DNA of 64,000 nt from Prorocentrum cordatum (GCA_963575745.1 CAUYUJ010007446.1:860660-924659), one strand, 5' to 3'; positions 19,668-30,829 are shown, counted from the first letter of the stretch. Translations and numbers: made by a program. Notes: a model not told the origin generated them from the letters alone.

Positions 19668-20990
19668 GGGGCGGGTGGTTTTGAAATATGGTCCTCGCCC
19701 AATCGCCACGCCGAGCAGGTGAGCATGGCCACAGGCCCTTGGCCACAGACGGTGCCATCAGCTAAGCCGTGGACTGTTGGTGGCCGAAGGTACGAGCTGG
19801 CATCTCTGGGGTTTGTAGAGGTAGACGCGGTGGGCCGCAGGGCCCGTGCCCTGGCCTGGCGCCGCGTGCCACGGCAAATCTGCCGTTGCTGGTCGGCTAG
19901 GATGGGGACGGTTTCCGCCCTCGTGGCATGGAAAAGAGCTGAGTCAAGGGGGGCGTCGTTCCGAATGCGCCAGGCCGCAAGCGGGACTGGGTGAGGGCGG
20001 TTGCTCAGGCCTTTTCAAAGATCCAGATGACCTCGTCTGGCAAGCGCTCGAGAGAGGTGGAGACGTCTTTGACCCAATGTGGATCCATCCAATATCGTGC
20101 CGGGCCGCTGGCGAGGTCCCGAACCCAGCTCTGAGAGCGGTCGGGCCCAGTGCCCATTGGCGCGCGTGGAGCTGCCGCGCGACGCGGTCGGGCGGGGCCT
20201 TGATGTGCGGGAGTTGGGGCGCGAAGGCGAGGTTTCGGCCTCCGACGTGGCTCTTGGCCCTCGGCTTAGGGGTGGCGCGATTGGCCTTGGCCTGGCCCGC
20301 GCGGGGACGGGCCGGCGGCGCCATGGAGCCCGCCGCCGGGCGTGGTGCGCTGCCGATCGCGCTACCCTCGCGGGGGAAGGGGCGCGCGGGGTCGGGCGCC
20401 GCGGGCCGGGGCGCGCGGCTGAGCCTGGCCCGGGCGCGAGGGGGCGGGAGTGCGCCCCCGCGTGGGGGCCGGGCTGTGAGCGGCGCCCAGAGGTGGCCTC
20501 GGCGGCGAGCGGGGCCGCGCCGACGTGGCGGAGCCGGTAGGCGTGAGCGGCGGTGCCTTTTGTAGGAGTGCCCTATGGCGGTGCCTCCTCGCTCGGGGAG
20601 GCTGGCTGTAGACGTGGGATTGAGCCTGCGGGGCTCTATCTAGTGGCGACCTGGGGGAGGCGCGTCGCGCCTTCGGTGCACCCCGCGAGCTGGCCCGATT
20701 GGGCGCGCGCTGAGCGGCTACCTGGCACGGGGCCCGGTGGTGGCTCGCCTGGGCGTCTCCGTCGTCGGCGAGGGGCGCCGCGCGTGGCGGCGGGGTAGGG
20801 CGTCTCGGCGGGGCGCGGGAAACCGCTGGCGGCCCGGCGCCCACGCGGCGACCCCCCATGCGGAGGCGCAGCAGGTCTCGGTAGTTAGCGCTGGGAGGGT
20901 GGAGAAGCTGCAGCAGTTCCCTGAGGTTGTTTGGGCGCAAAAAAAAGGGTCTTACAGCAAGACGCAAAATCATGCGTCTTGGTAGTGGGT
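19668..20990 (+). other. GC-rich retroposon-like block ending in an A-run and hairpin
   Basis: Very GC-rich (many CGCGCG and GGCGCC words), open in several frames, none convincing. It ends GGGCGC, an A-run, then a hairpin. A minus-strand block at 39.0-42.2 kb ends the same way, so this may be the 3' part of a retroposed element. Confidence 0.4.
20930..20985 (+). repeat. terminal A-run plus stem-loop (tail motif, copy 1)
   Basis: TTTGGGCGC, then eight or more A, then a stem of AAGACGCA (20959-20966) and TGCGTCTT (20973-20980) with a six-base loop. The inverted partner is at 39040-39085. Confidence 0.85.
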
Positions 20991-21590
20991 CAAAAAATAA
21001 CCCAGGGCGACGATTGCGACATCGAGCGGCGCCGTCGTACGTGCGCAGTCGACTCGCGAAGAGCAACTGCGCGCGCTGTCCAAACAACTGGTTGGATGTT
21101 GTTGATGTTGATTTCCGTTGGCGTTGATTGTTGTTGTTTTTTTTCGTGTGTGCATGATGTTCACGACTGTTTTCGCTCGTGTCGCATGCGTATTTGTGAT
21201 GTTTGCGTAGCTGATGTGCGTTGCTGGTGTTGTTCGATGGTGTGTGTGCGCGTTGTTGTGATGGTGCGGATGATTTTGTTGGTGTGGTTGTTGTTGGTGG
21301 TGTTTTCTGCAGGCGCGTGGCTTTTGCTGCTGCGTTGTACGTTGGTGTATGATCCAATTGATGCTGTTTTCGTTGTTGTTTGCTTGTTGTTGTTGTGTTC
21401 GTTGGCGTAGGACTGCTGTTATTATTATTGTTTGTCGGTGGTGTCGGGTTTGCCTTTTGTTGTTGGTGTTCGCTGGTGCCTGGCGCGTGGCACTGCAGTT
21501 TTTCGCTGGTGCGTGCACTGCGCCAACCCCTTCGATTCGCTATAGGGGAAATCTTATGGCCGCCATCCCTTCCAGACGTGTCAAGTGCGA
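20991..21590. other. TTG/GTT-rich spacer
   Basis: From about 21090 to 21480 the plus strand is rich in TTG and TGTTG words with T-runs; no gene recognised. The minus strand reads as Asn/Thr/Gln-rich low complexity. Confidence 0.6.
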
Positions 21591-21830
21591 AGCACGTGTA
21601 TATGTGTATGTATGTATATATGTATACATGTTCATATATATATGTGCATATATGTGGATGTAGATGTAAATGTGTATATATATATAAATACACACCTCTG
21701 CATACAGCCAGTTATTTAGGTACTGTTTATCATGCATTGCTGTATTCATTCATTTGTTACGCATATACATATAAACATATATATATATATATATATATAG
21801 ATATGTATACCGAGTGAGGGGGCCGAACGG
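21590..21830. repeat. AT-rich TA/TATG microsatellite
   Basis: Alternating TATG, ATAT and GTAT words with a pure TA run at about 21778-21799. Unusual in this otherwise GC-rich window. Confidence 0.9.
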
Positions 21831-21914
21831 TCATTCATTGTCTCTGGGTGCGTGGTTGAGGTGGGGATCCGTGATGAAGGTTATGCATGTTGCGTTGATG
21901 TTGTTTGTTTGTTG

Positions 21915-22210
21915 TCGTCGTCCCCCCCGCGACCCACCTGCGACCCACCCCGCGACCCACCCCGCGACCTACCCCGCGACCTGCCCCGCGACCCGCCCCG
22001 CGACCCCCCCGCGACCACACCCGCGACCCACCCGCGACCCACCCCGCGACCCACCCGCGTTCCACCCGCGACCCACCCCGCGACATCCGCGACCCACCCG
22101 CGACCAACCCGCGACCCATCCGCGATTCACCCGCGACCCACGTGCGACCCACCCCGTGACCCACCCCGCGACCGACCTGCGACTTGCCCGCGACCGACCC
22201 GCATCGGTTA
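21915..22210. repeat. CGACCCACC minisatellite
   Basis: Units of 9-11 bp (CGACCCACC, with CGCGACCC variants), about 28 copies. The preceding sequence (GTTGCGTTGATGTTG, GTCGTCGTCC) and the array itself recur in inverted orientation at 38490-38830. Confidence 0.95.
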
Positions 22211-22214
22211 AAAC

Positions 22215-22355
22215 AAAAAAACATTGGCGCTTGCGGCGGGCTCTTTGCATAATGTGTGAAACGTTGGCGCCTGCAGTGGGCTTCTCCAGAGTCTCGCAGA
22301 CTGCCGACGTCCCCACCGCCCCCTCATTCTGATCCGCATATGCGGGGTGCTACGT
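22215..22355. repeat. dispersed repeat B, copy 1
   Basis: Shares CGGCGGGCTC, TTGGCGCC, GGGCTTCTCCAGAGTC, GCAGACTGCCGACGTCCCCA and GCGGGGTGCTAC with 36445-36590, in the same orientation. No polymerase III boxes were recognised. Confidence 0.75.
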
Positions 22356-22706
22356 ATTGTAGCACGTGCGAAGCACGATTGTATAAAAGCGGGAGGACAC
22401 TTATCATCGTAATCGTTGAACTTTGCAAGCGTGTCCAGCGCCCCTGGAGGCGTGAAAATTCAGCAGGATGCGTTTGTGCCACGCGGCACGGTGAGCCTGC
22501 CCAGCCAGACGCCTCAGAGGACGATTGAGGGTCTCGTCGGCCCACGTTCCCCACAGGGAAGGGGATCCACAAAAGGCGATCTTTGTCAGGGGTGCGCACC
22601 AAACATGCCTGTTGGGGTTGAGGCGGGGCAAGGGCCAATGAACGTCCCCCCAGAGGTCATGGGGAACTTCTCCCCAGAAGTCCAGTGGGGATGGCATGAC
22701 ATAAGC
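22356..22706. other. unique spacer
   Basis: No gene, RNA or tandem repeat recognised. GC-moderate sequence between repeat B and the second repeat A. Confidence 0.5.
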
Positions 22707-23990
22707 ATAGAACATGATGGACCCACGAACCCGGAAAGGGATATAGACATGTGGAGCATGGGCACGTTTTCACGATACCCAACGGGGCAACACCTCACGA
22801 AACATCCCACGAGACACCTCACGAAACATCCCACGAGACACCTCACGAAACATTCCGCGAGACACCTCACGAAACATTCCAGGAGACACCCCGCGAAACA
22901 TTCCACGAGACACCCCACGAAACATTCCACGACGACAGGCAACCACTCAACCAAGGCGGTGTGGTCGTGCTGGGGAGTGGTCGTGCTGGGGTGTGGTCGT
23001 GCTGGGGGGTGGTCGTGCTGGGGTGTGGTCGTGCTGGGGGGGTGGTCGTGCTGGGGGGGGTTGTGCTGGGGCGTGGTCGTGCTGGGGCGTGGTCGTGCTG
23101 GGGCGTGGTCGTGCTGGGGTGTGGTCGTGCTGTGGTGAGGTCGTGCTGGGGTGTGGTCGTGCTGGGGTGTGGTCTTGCTGGGTGGGGTCGTGCTGGGGTG
23201 GGGTCGTGCTGGGGTGGGGTCGTGCGTGCTGGGGTGTGGTGCGAGGGCGTGCTGGGGCGTGGTGCTGGGGCGTGGTCGTGCTGGGGGGTGGTCGTGCGTG
23301 CTGGGGGGTGGTCGTGCTGGGGTGGTCGTGGGGGCGTGGTCGTGCTGGCGTGGTCGTGCTGGGGTGTGGTCGTGCTGTGGTGAGGTCGTGCTGGGGTGTG
23401 GTCGTGCTGGGGTGTGGTCTTGCTGGGGTAGGGTCGTGCTGGGGTCGGGTCGTGCTGGGGTGTGGTCGTGCTGGGGTATGGTCGTGCTGGGGTGGGGTCG
23501 TGCTGGGGTGGGGTCGTGCTGGGGTCTGGTCGTGCTGGGGTGTGGTCGTGCTGGGGTATGGTCGTGCTAGGGTGGGGTCGTGCATTTCGCTCGAGACATC
23601 CTGCCAAAATTCCAGGAAATCGTACAAAAACAAAGGAATTAGTCGAGACATCATCGAAATTCCTTCGCGCGGGGCGCTTTTCCGCGTCGCGGTCGGCTCT
23701 GCAAAACAAGCGTTTCGCTCGAGACATCCTCGGCAAACTCTGCGGAGCAAGCGTTTCGCTCGAGACATCCTCAACACACGAAAAAGTGGCCCGCACCCTG
23801 TGATTTATCGATCGGGATTTCAAAAACAAGCGTTTCGCTCGAGACATCCTCAAATTTTAATTCGCCGGCCTCCTTCGACCTCGTTATTTATCAGGGAAAA
23901 AATTCGCCGGCCTCCCTCAAGTTGGCACCGGGGGACAGGTTTACCAACTAAAAGAGAACCCTGGGCTCATGCCCTTTCCGGGAAAAAACA
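22707..23990. repeat. large dispersed repeat A, copy 2
   Basis: Same order as 18258-19660: lead, 24 bp repeats (22795-22930), 16 bp array (22960-23580), then the tail with CGCTCGAGACATCC at 23588, 23716, 23757 and 23836. The tails of the two copies are nearly identical, while the arrays differ in length and carry different deletions, so the arrays evolve faster than the flanks. Confidence 0.9.
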
Positions 23991-24206
23991 AAGGGGGGGT
24001 GATGTCAAGGAGGGAACAGGGAACAGGCCGAGGCGCAACATCCGATTCGAATGAGGGCTGGCGGGCAAGGAAAAAGGGGGGGCGCGGGATTCCCGCCGTC
24101 ACGGTCCCGCAGCCCACCGCACAGGCCGAGGGCCACTAGGGCACGGGCCGTGGTGGCAAGCGGCTCACAGGCACCAGCCGCCGCCTACCACCATGGCCCG
24201 CCACAC

Positions 24207-27200
24207 CTAGCGAACCTCGCGACCCGCGAGAGCAGCATCAATGCGCCAGGACTGCACTGAAGCCCTCTCCGCAGGGCCTCGGCAGTCCGCCACGAGGCCC
24301 CTCCAAATGGGGGCCTCAATGGATACTCGAGCACCGCAGCGGCGGCACAGCAGAAACTTGTCCGTGGCCTGCACACAATGGCCCCGATACTCGAAAGCCT
24401 CGAGAGCCTGCACATGCAGGCCATCATACGTGAACCCAAGTTCACGACACGCTGAAAGGACCGCGTCACTGCGCGCCCTCGGAAGGAGGCCATTGTGACG
24501 CTCGGCCCTGACCGCCGACAGATATAAGTGGAGCGGCGCCGGCTCGCACTTACTGCCAGGCTGCTCCAGCTTAGCGCGAGAGAGCGCAGTCTTGCCAGAG
24601 CAGTGGCACCACGTACACCTCACCCCCCCCCTCTCCGCCACCTCCAAGTCGTGAGCGAGAAGAGAGAGCTGAGGCACGGCCATGGGGTTACGGCCTGGCC
24701 TCGAGGACATGGAAGGGGGTTCGGCCTGAGACGCAACGAACTGAGCGACCTGGCCCAGAAAACGGCACGTCTTTTTCACGTCTTTCAGCTGAGCTTTCAG
24801 AGTGTCGGTGGCGATGCTGGCTACAGCGTGCCGCTTCGCTCCCAACTTAGCAAAAAAGTCAGCCCACATATTGCCCAGATAATCGAAAACCGCCGTGTCC
24901 ACGGATCGATCCAGGCTCGGAGTACGCTCACCAAAGAGGAGGGAGTCGAGATCTCCGTGGGCAGGAGTCCAGCGAGCCCGTGGCCTATCATCAGACGGGG
25001 CTCCAGCTGGGCACACCTGAAACATCTCGCGCCAGATGCACGCATGCGTATGGCTGCCTTCGGCCAGATCGGCTGACCATGCAGTGGCTTCATGCACCGC
25101 CGAGAGGTGATCACTTACAATTTCCACACTTCTCGGGCCCAGGCGAACCGCCTGCAGCATCGCGTACCTCTCGGCCCTGGGCACAGTTTGGATGGCCCCT
25201 GGGAGGGGCCCAAAACAAGCCCGAATGGGCCAGCCCCCAGGACTAAGCTCGACAACAGCCCACCCGCAGCGACACGCTTCGGGTAGACCGTTCGAAAGGC
25301 CAGAGCCATCCGTAAAAAGTTGAAAGCCCCACGGCATGCTCGTGGCACCCCAAACCTGGGGAGGATATCTGGCTGGGACAGGCTCAATGCTAAGGGGAAG
25401 AAGAGGAACACCGTACGCCAACTCAAGGGTGTCGAAGTCGGGGGGGATTCCTTTAGCCTTGTCCCGCAGCCATTTTACATGCTCAAGCACATCGTCTGGG
25501 AACATGGATGCCTCTTCTGGGTCCTGACCAGGCTCCCAAACTTTTTGGCATTCGTACCACTGATGGCCGAAAGAGCCAATCGCATCACACCCGAATTCAC
25601 ACTTAGGACTGGCTGCGTAGCCATGTTTGTGCTTCTTGGCTGGCGGCCGAAGCTTACCACTGATCAGGCCTCTCAAGGCCGCCTGCCTAGAGGGGTCCTT
25701 CACAGCAAGAATCCCTAATCGGAGAGCTCGCCCCCAGACAGGTTCATCACCGCCAGCCTCGGGGATAGCCTCCAAAATCTGTCGCACTTGGGCACGGCTA
25801 ATGCCTTCGCGCAACCTCTGCTTGACATCCCAGGGGCAAGTGGTGAAAAGCGAGATAATTTCACCCTGGTCAGTCCGGAGCTGATGGTGAGAAATCAGAT
25901 CCCAGCCAACTCTCCTCAAAGATAAAATGACCGCCCCGACAGGTCCCTGCACACGATTCCAATGGGGGCGATCTCTTAAATGGGCCTGGGCAGTCGAACA
26001 AGCCACTCTCAAATCAGAATCGGACGCTCTACGATCCCAGACCCAACAGCAATACCTGAACACTAGCGGGATCGTAGCATCAACAATGGGGTCAAAGCTG
26101 GGATCCTTATGAGTGAACAAGAACCCCGTGACGTGAGACGCTCCCCCCGCTCCCATAAGGCTCCCAGCTAAGGCCCTGAGGGTTCTGAGCGTATTATTGT
26201 TAACACCTGAAACTGAGGCCCCGTGGCCTCCACTTGGCATGAGGCCTGTACGCCACAAGCCAGCAACCTTGGTCCCAGCAGATTTCTCAAGCACCTGGAT
26301 GCGGCGCTTCCTCCTGGCCAGCGCAACTCGCCTCTTGGCTTCCACCTTTCGGAGAGCACGCCGCCCAAACAAATCGTGACCAAGGTTTCGCATATGCTCA
26401 TAGCCTCGCATGCCCATCAGCTTGGCCGACACTGCCACATGCTTGGAAGCGGCCAGGCTGGTGACAACAAACCCTGACTTGTTGGGTTGCAGAAGAAGGC
26501 CAATCGGACGCACAAGAGAGCATAACTCCCGAGCCGCAGCAAGGACCACCGTTCCTTTCTCAGGGTCGGGTCCAGCCCAGTGCAAGGAAACATCATCCAT
26601 TAAAGTTCTAGCCTGGACTGGAAATCTTTCAATTACAAACTTTACTGGCTGCAGAAGCACAGCCAACATAATCGATGTCGCTGCCGAGCATCCAGCTAAA
26701 ATCCCCTGGAACGACACAAATGGCTCCGAGAGCGAGCCGAACGCATCGGTTCTCCGAGGGGCCAGGTAGGTCTGAATGACCATCCACCCGAGACGGAGCG
26801 GGAAACCAACCTGCCGAAAAATCTGAAACAGGACCGAGAGCTTTATCATCTCATAGCAGTTCACCATGTCGAGCAATAGGGTGACTGAGTGCCATCCTCT
26901 GGCGCGGGCAACTTCAACATAAAGTTTTAAATCGAACGCTGAGTCCGATGAGCTTCTCCCCTTCCCAGACCCCCAAAACTCCCGAGTACGACTCCCCGCC
27001 TCCCAATCATCAGTAACGGAACGTCTAATGCGTCCCCGCACTCGTAAGATAGTGTCTAGGATAGCAATTAATCTGTGGCCGCCGTCTGGTTTTGGCAACC
27101 TGACAAGCCGGCTTACTAATCGCTTGCTTGGCCAAACAAGAGCCTTCTCGCACTGCATCAGAAGCGACGCTAGAACAGCTAGCATCGCATCCGACAGGTA

Positions 27201-27335
27201 CTGAAGCGAACGAGGGTGGACCTTGCAACAGCCCACCGCCGTCTTCGGGGGAAATCTCGAAATCGCTCTCCTCAAATCGTCGACCCCGATCGGCGGCAGA
27301 CTCGCCCAATCTTTCGAATCGCTCGGCAACTGCAA
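24207..27335 (-). CDS. LINE reverse transcriptase with RNase H domain
   Basis: 1042 codons, no internal stop. RT: VRLPKPDGGHRLIAILDT (about residues 69-86) is the fingers motif; VTLLLDMVNCYEMI carries the first catalytic Asp; SFQGILAGCSAATS is the thumb-proximal G-x-x-x-G-C; and ARTLMDDVSLHW holds the catalytic pair as LMDD (about 26592-26600). RNase H (about residues 690-870): LFTDGSGLSN (Asp), PRAERYAMLQA (Glu), VSDHLSAVHE (Asp), RWTPAHGD and NMWADFFAKLG (His/Asp). The C-terminus has RCTWCHCSG and LCRRCGARV Cys pairs, likely zinc-binding. It would copy element RNA at the target nick and remove the RNA. Upstream in the same phase is the endonuclease half, so the true start lies beyond the TGA. 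Confidence 0.88.
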   Translation of the reverse strand: MQLPSDSKDWASLPPIGVDDLRRAISRFPPKTAVGCCKVHPRSLQYLSDAMLAVLASLLMQCEKALVWPSKRLVSRLVRLPKPDGGHRLIAILDTILRVRGRIRRSVTDDWEAGSRTREFWGSGKGRSSSDSAFDLKLYVEVARARGWHSVTLLLDMVNCYEMIKLSVLFQIFRQVGFPLRLGWMVIQTYLAPRRTDAFGSLSEPFVSFQGILAGCSAATSIMLAVLLQPVKFVIERFPVQARTLMDDVSLHWAGPDPEKGTVVLAAARELCSLVRPIGLLLQPNKSGFVVTSLAASKHVAVSAKLMGMRGYEHMRNLGHDLFGRRALRKVEAKRRVALARRKRRIQVLEKSAGTKVAGLWRTGLMPSGGHGASVSGVNNNTLRTLRALAGSLMGAGGASHVTGFLFTHKDPSFDPIVDATIPLVFRYCCWVWDRRASDSDLRVACSTAQAHLRDRPHWNRVQGPVGAVILSLRRVGWDLISHHQLRTDQGEIISLFTTCPWDVKQRLREGISRAQVRQILEAIPEAGGDEPVWGRALRLGILAVKDPSRQAALRGLISGKLRPPAKKHKHGYAASPKCEFGCDAIGSFGHQWYECQKVWEPGQDPEEASMFPDDVLEHVKWLRDKAKGIPPDFDTLELAYGVPLLPLSIEPVPARYPPQVWGATSMPWGFQLFTDGSGLSNGLPEACRCGWAVVELSPGGWPIRACFGPLPGAIQTVPRAERYAMLQAVRLGPRSVEIVSDHLSAVHEATAWSADLAEGSHTHACIWREMFQVCPAGAPSDDRPRARWTPAHGDLDSLLFGERTPSLDRSVDTAVFDYLGNMWADFFAKLGAKRHAVASIATDTLKAQLKDVKKTCRFLGQVAQFVASQAEPPSMSSRPGRNPMAVPQLSLLAHDLEVAERGGVRCTWCHCSGKTALSRAKLEQPGSKCEPAPLHLYLSAVRAERHNGLLPRARSDAVLSACRELGFTYDGLHVQALEAFEYRGHCVQATDKFLLCRRCGARVSIEAPIWRGLVADCRGPAERASVQSWRIDAALAGREVR

Positions 27336-27356
27336 ATCTTCGCAAGAGTGAGTGGC

Positions 27357-28502
27357 TCAAATGTGGGACCATTCACGACACGTGTCGTCGGCAAGCTCGA
27401 AAGGTTGGATCCGATGCTCTTCGGTGAGCACCTCTTGGATTCCACGAACCCTGGTAAATCGGTGGGCAGCCTTGGCCCCATCCAGAAAGGCATCCCTGAC
27501 CCAGGATTTCCAGGCTTCCTCTTTGCTGGCCAGAAAAACGGCCTCCTTTTCCTGGGCCAGGGTCAAAACTCGTTCAACCAAATCGGGCGTGGACGGATCA
27601 CTTATCACATCCACTCCAGACCTGAAAAAACCTGCCGTCAGCTCGTCGAGGTGCGCGTACACCCAGTCGTGCCTCTGGATCCTGCCAAGGAACGCCGCAG
27701 TGTCGAGCAACACCTTGGCGACCCTCTGCATCCTCCTCGGCTGCTCGTCGATGTCCGACTCCAGATTGGGAATGTACGACTCGAGAACAATATGCACACT
27801 TCGCAAGTGCCTGGCCCACCTGGCCGCGGCACTCCACGCTGCATACTCACAAGAGGGACGAGGCTGCCGATGCTGAGGGACCGCGCGGAGCTTTTTCCAT
27901 CTAACCTGATGCTCTCCAGCCCGGCCTTCATAGCCGTGACGGAGAGGTCCAACAACATCATGTCGGTCGAGCAGCTCAGCCTCTATGCCCTGGATGGTGA
28001 GGTCCCAAAAGTGAGCCATCTGCTCGGCATTCTCAGCGTGCTGAACGTCTTGATGAAACTTCCGCCAGTCACGAGTATAACGACCACAACCAGGCCGAGC
28101 CAAGACAGGGAGAGCTTTAGGTTGGTCCGCAACACGGCACCACAGCACGGTGTCCTTGGCGTGAACTTGCATGAGCACGGGCCTGTGAGGCCAGAGCGTA
28201 GCCGTATCCACAACCTCAATCATCCCAGACCGAATGGCAAAGTCTTCAGACATGATGAAGTAGTCAATTGTCGTACCTGGCGTGCTCTGGATGCATGTGG
28301 GCGCAGACGGCGCCACCAGCACTCCACCTATTGAAGTCGCCCGCGGCTGCAAAAGAGCACGATCCATGCTATAATCAGCTGCAACTATCCACTCATATCC
28401 AAGCGCTTTCACGCGAAGCAAGTACTGAGCTAAAGTTGTGAGCAGCGACATGTTCTTCTGCCCCATTTCCTCGTTGACATGAAGATACGCCGAAACCGCC
28501 AC
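27357..28502 (-). pseudogene. LINE endonuclease half, 5'-truncated, ends in TGA
   Basis: In phase with the RT half. AVSAYLHVNEE and WIVAADYSMD correspond to the Y-x-H and GDFN-type motifs of AP endonucleases, and TTIDYFIMS to the catalytic S/TIDYF region. The N-terminal metal-binding Asn and Glu segment is missing because the element is truncated; the frame has no ATG at its start and is closed upstream by TAA at 28509-28511. It ends WSHI then TGA, seven codons before readable RT sequence. As it stands it cannot nick DNA. Confidence 0.8.
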
Positions 28503-28514
28503 GAAGCCTTAAGG

Positions 28515-28690
28515 TCAAGGAGGAGGAGGAAGAGGAGGGAGGAGGGGGGGGGAGGAGGGAGGAGGATGAGGCGGAGGAAGTGGATGAGGAGGAGTTGGAG
28601 GAGGATGAGGAGGACAGAGGAGGAGGAGGACGACGAGAAGGTGGAAGGGGACGAGGGGGGAGCGAGGGAGGGGGGGAAGGTGGGCCAGCT
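28515..28690. repeat. GGA microsatellite at the LINE 5' junction
   Basis: GGA/GAG triplets start within about ten bases of the last LINE codon. Either the LINE inserted here or the repeat grew at the junction. Confidence 0.9.
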
Positions 28691-28840
28691 TTCGGACCGC
28701 AACTCAGGCCGGCCTCTCCGTTTTCTCCCGTTTTTCTTTTTCATCTCCAGTTTTGGTTTTTCCTCTCTCAGTCCTTCCTTCCACCCTCACGGCTCCTCCC
28801 CTTTAAAACGCACCGTGCGCGGCAAACAAAAATTGCCCCC
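28691..28840. other. short spacer
   Basis: Nothing recognised; C- and T-rich, with TTTTCTCCCG and TTTTTCTTTTTC words, between the GGA tract and the transposase frame. Confidence 0.4.
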
Positions 28841-30778
28841 TCAAAACAAGAGAGTTTTACGATGTTCGGTGCGCACCCTGACGGTCTTGCTGGCCATCTC
28901 TTGAAGCTGGTGATGTTTGGGCCTCCAGGGGCCCAAGCTGTCCACAGTGCACCACAGTTTACTCACGATTACGACGTGCGCCTGAAACGCACGAATCTTC
29001 TCATATGTAAAAGCCCAGCGATTATGACGAATAAGTGTGAGGATTGAAACTAAAGATGCGCCAAGTGTCGTCAGAGCGTTGAGCAAAACAGGGCTTAGAT
29101 TGCTTCCGTATTTGATTAGGACGTGTTGCAAGATACATCCCAAGAGTAGATTTGATTCCGCTGCGTGGAGGCTCAGATCGTTTCCTGGGCCGTTGTACAT
29201 CGAGGCGCTCAAATCTTGAACTTGGTTCGGACTGCGCCCTGCGGAAACTTGCGTGTCATACCATTGAAACAATTCAGCTCGAATCTGAATGAAGCTGCCA
29301 TGGTCAATTGCATCGTGGCCGCCACCGCCATCGCTCCTCTTGAAGGCGTTGGCTACAAATAGCTCATGCATCACAGCCGAGATGAACCATTGAAAAACAC
29401 CCAACGACAAGCAATGCATCCAGTCTGGTTCAAGTGCGCGCTCAATCGTCACACCAGTCGGAACTGAAAACACAGGGTTCCTGCGTCGAGCCCATGTCTC
29501 GTTGTCGCGCCTCCAGAATCGAACTTGGATTGGGCATTCGCTACGTTCCAAAACAGAAATGTCTTGCCTGCGCTGCGTTGGCTCGATACGGTCATTCTTG
29601 CGAAGTCTCAGTTCATACACGTCGGATTGCAAGCACCTGCCTAATGATCACTGCTTCCTTTTTGTCAAAAACAAACGCCCCCGAACAACATCGAATATAT
29701 GTGATGTGATCTTAACTTCAGTCTCGCACACTCTACATGCATATTCGTATTGATCGTGCGTTTTCTTTGGCCAAACAACCAGCTGTTCAAAACGATCGGC
29801 GTCCTTCCAATCAGGTGACCACCAAGTGTCTGTCGTGCACCAGCACAACGGGCACGGACTAAGACGTGTAGTGCCCGTTGGAAGGCCTAGCGTCGAGAAC
29901 TCACCCATGTCCACTTTTGTGAATACCACAGCAACTTTGAAACCCATTGGCTTGCCTGCATTCATATGTAGATACAAATCTTCCTTGCGAAATGGCAATA
30001 GGTCGTGGCGCGCCGTCGGACAAGCTCCTTTCCCCATTGATTCCAGCACCCACGCCATGAAGCTCCAGACGGGATAAAGGCTGCAGTGCCCCCTGCAGCC
30101 GCACTTGCACATTTCTGAGGCACCGACGGAAACACTTCGATATCTGAGACCGCTCAGGATGTTGTATAGCCACACGCCAAGAACCGAACCCGTACGCTCG
30201 AACGGAACTTTGTCCAGATACATGCCGAATGGCAAAACGCAATCGCCGTGCGATGCTCCCTGGACAACAGGGTGTGACGTATAATGATGTGGTAATCATC
30301 TCTCCGCCAACGCAATAGCAACGTCCGCCTTCGCTTTGGAAGGATTCGAGCCAAACTCCTCGATAACTGGATTGATCGGGTTGAGCGCTGGGACCTCCAT
30401 TGTACAGCGAGAGGCGTCAGAACGGCGGTGCGCAGGCACAGTAATATTGTAGACACTCCTATGTATGTGGTCGTCCTTCGGCAAAACAGCCCCGTCGAAT
30501 TGAGATGAATATGACCCAGACTGCTTGCCTGGGGGCCTGGCCAGTCTGGTAACCATGCCTGTTGCTCCAGCTCGAGATGCCCCAAAAGACCATATACAAG
30601 CTTGAGTCGCATTGGTCTGTCCATCCAACTTTAACTGTATGATGTAGTCGCTGAGCTCTCTGGCAGCTTCCTCTATATTCATTGATTTGCAATCGTCATC
30701 TGCAGGGCTGTCGCTACATGCGACTCGGTCATGTGGAGGTGCCCACGCTGGCAGGGATCGCTCCCACGCGTGCGACAT
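28841..30778 (-). pseudogene. TNP2-like (CACTA/Plavaka-type) DDE transposase, two in-frame TGA
   Basis: Three minus-strand frames, 30778-30296, 30235-29648 and 29632-28841, are all in one phase. They are interrupted only by TGA at 30296-30298 and TGA at 29648-29650; sequence between the frames reads sensibly (HPVVQGASHGDCVLPFG). Domain signs: ELSDYIIQLKLDGQTNA near the N-terminus; FGMYLDKVPFERTGSVLGVW, with MCKCGCRGHCSLYPVW and ARHDLLPF in the middle; CPLCWCTTDT, a Cys pair; and LEPDWMHCLSLGVFQWF towards the C-terminus. This order resembles TNP2-type transposases, abundant in dinoflagellates. It would excise and reinsert a DNA transposon. No terminal inverted repeats were recognised, so element ends are unknown. 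Family name is by pattern only. Confidence 0.6.
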
Positions 30779-30829
30779 GCTTCGTTGTCAGAAGCCAAGT
30801 GTGGATCGAGGCAAAAGCTTTATGGATAA

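Larger units (their letters stand above)
24000..28510 (-). mobile_element. 5'-truncated LINE (endonuclease, RT, RNase H)
   Basis: Coding strand is minus. One phase runs from 28502 to 24207, about 1430 codons, with a single TGA at 27357-27359. Order: AP-type endonuclease without its N-terminus, RT, RNase H, terminal Cys pairs. The 5' end is cut at about 28510, directly against a GGA tract, as expected for incomplete reverse transcription. About 200 bp of 3' flank (24206-24000) precede repeat A. Confidence 0.9.

Noticed and set aside
20362-21693. 443-codon minus-strand frame
   Set aside because: It crosses an AT microsatellite, a TTG-rich spacer and a GC-rich block; composition changes with each, and no domain is recognised.
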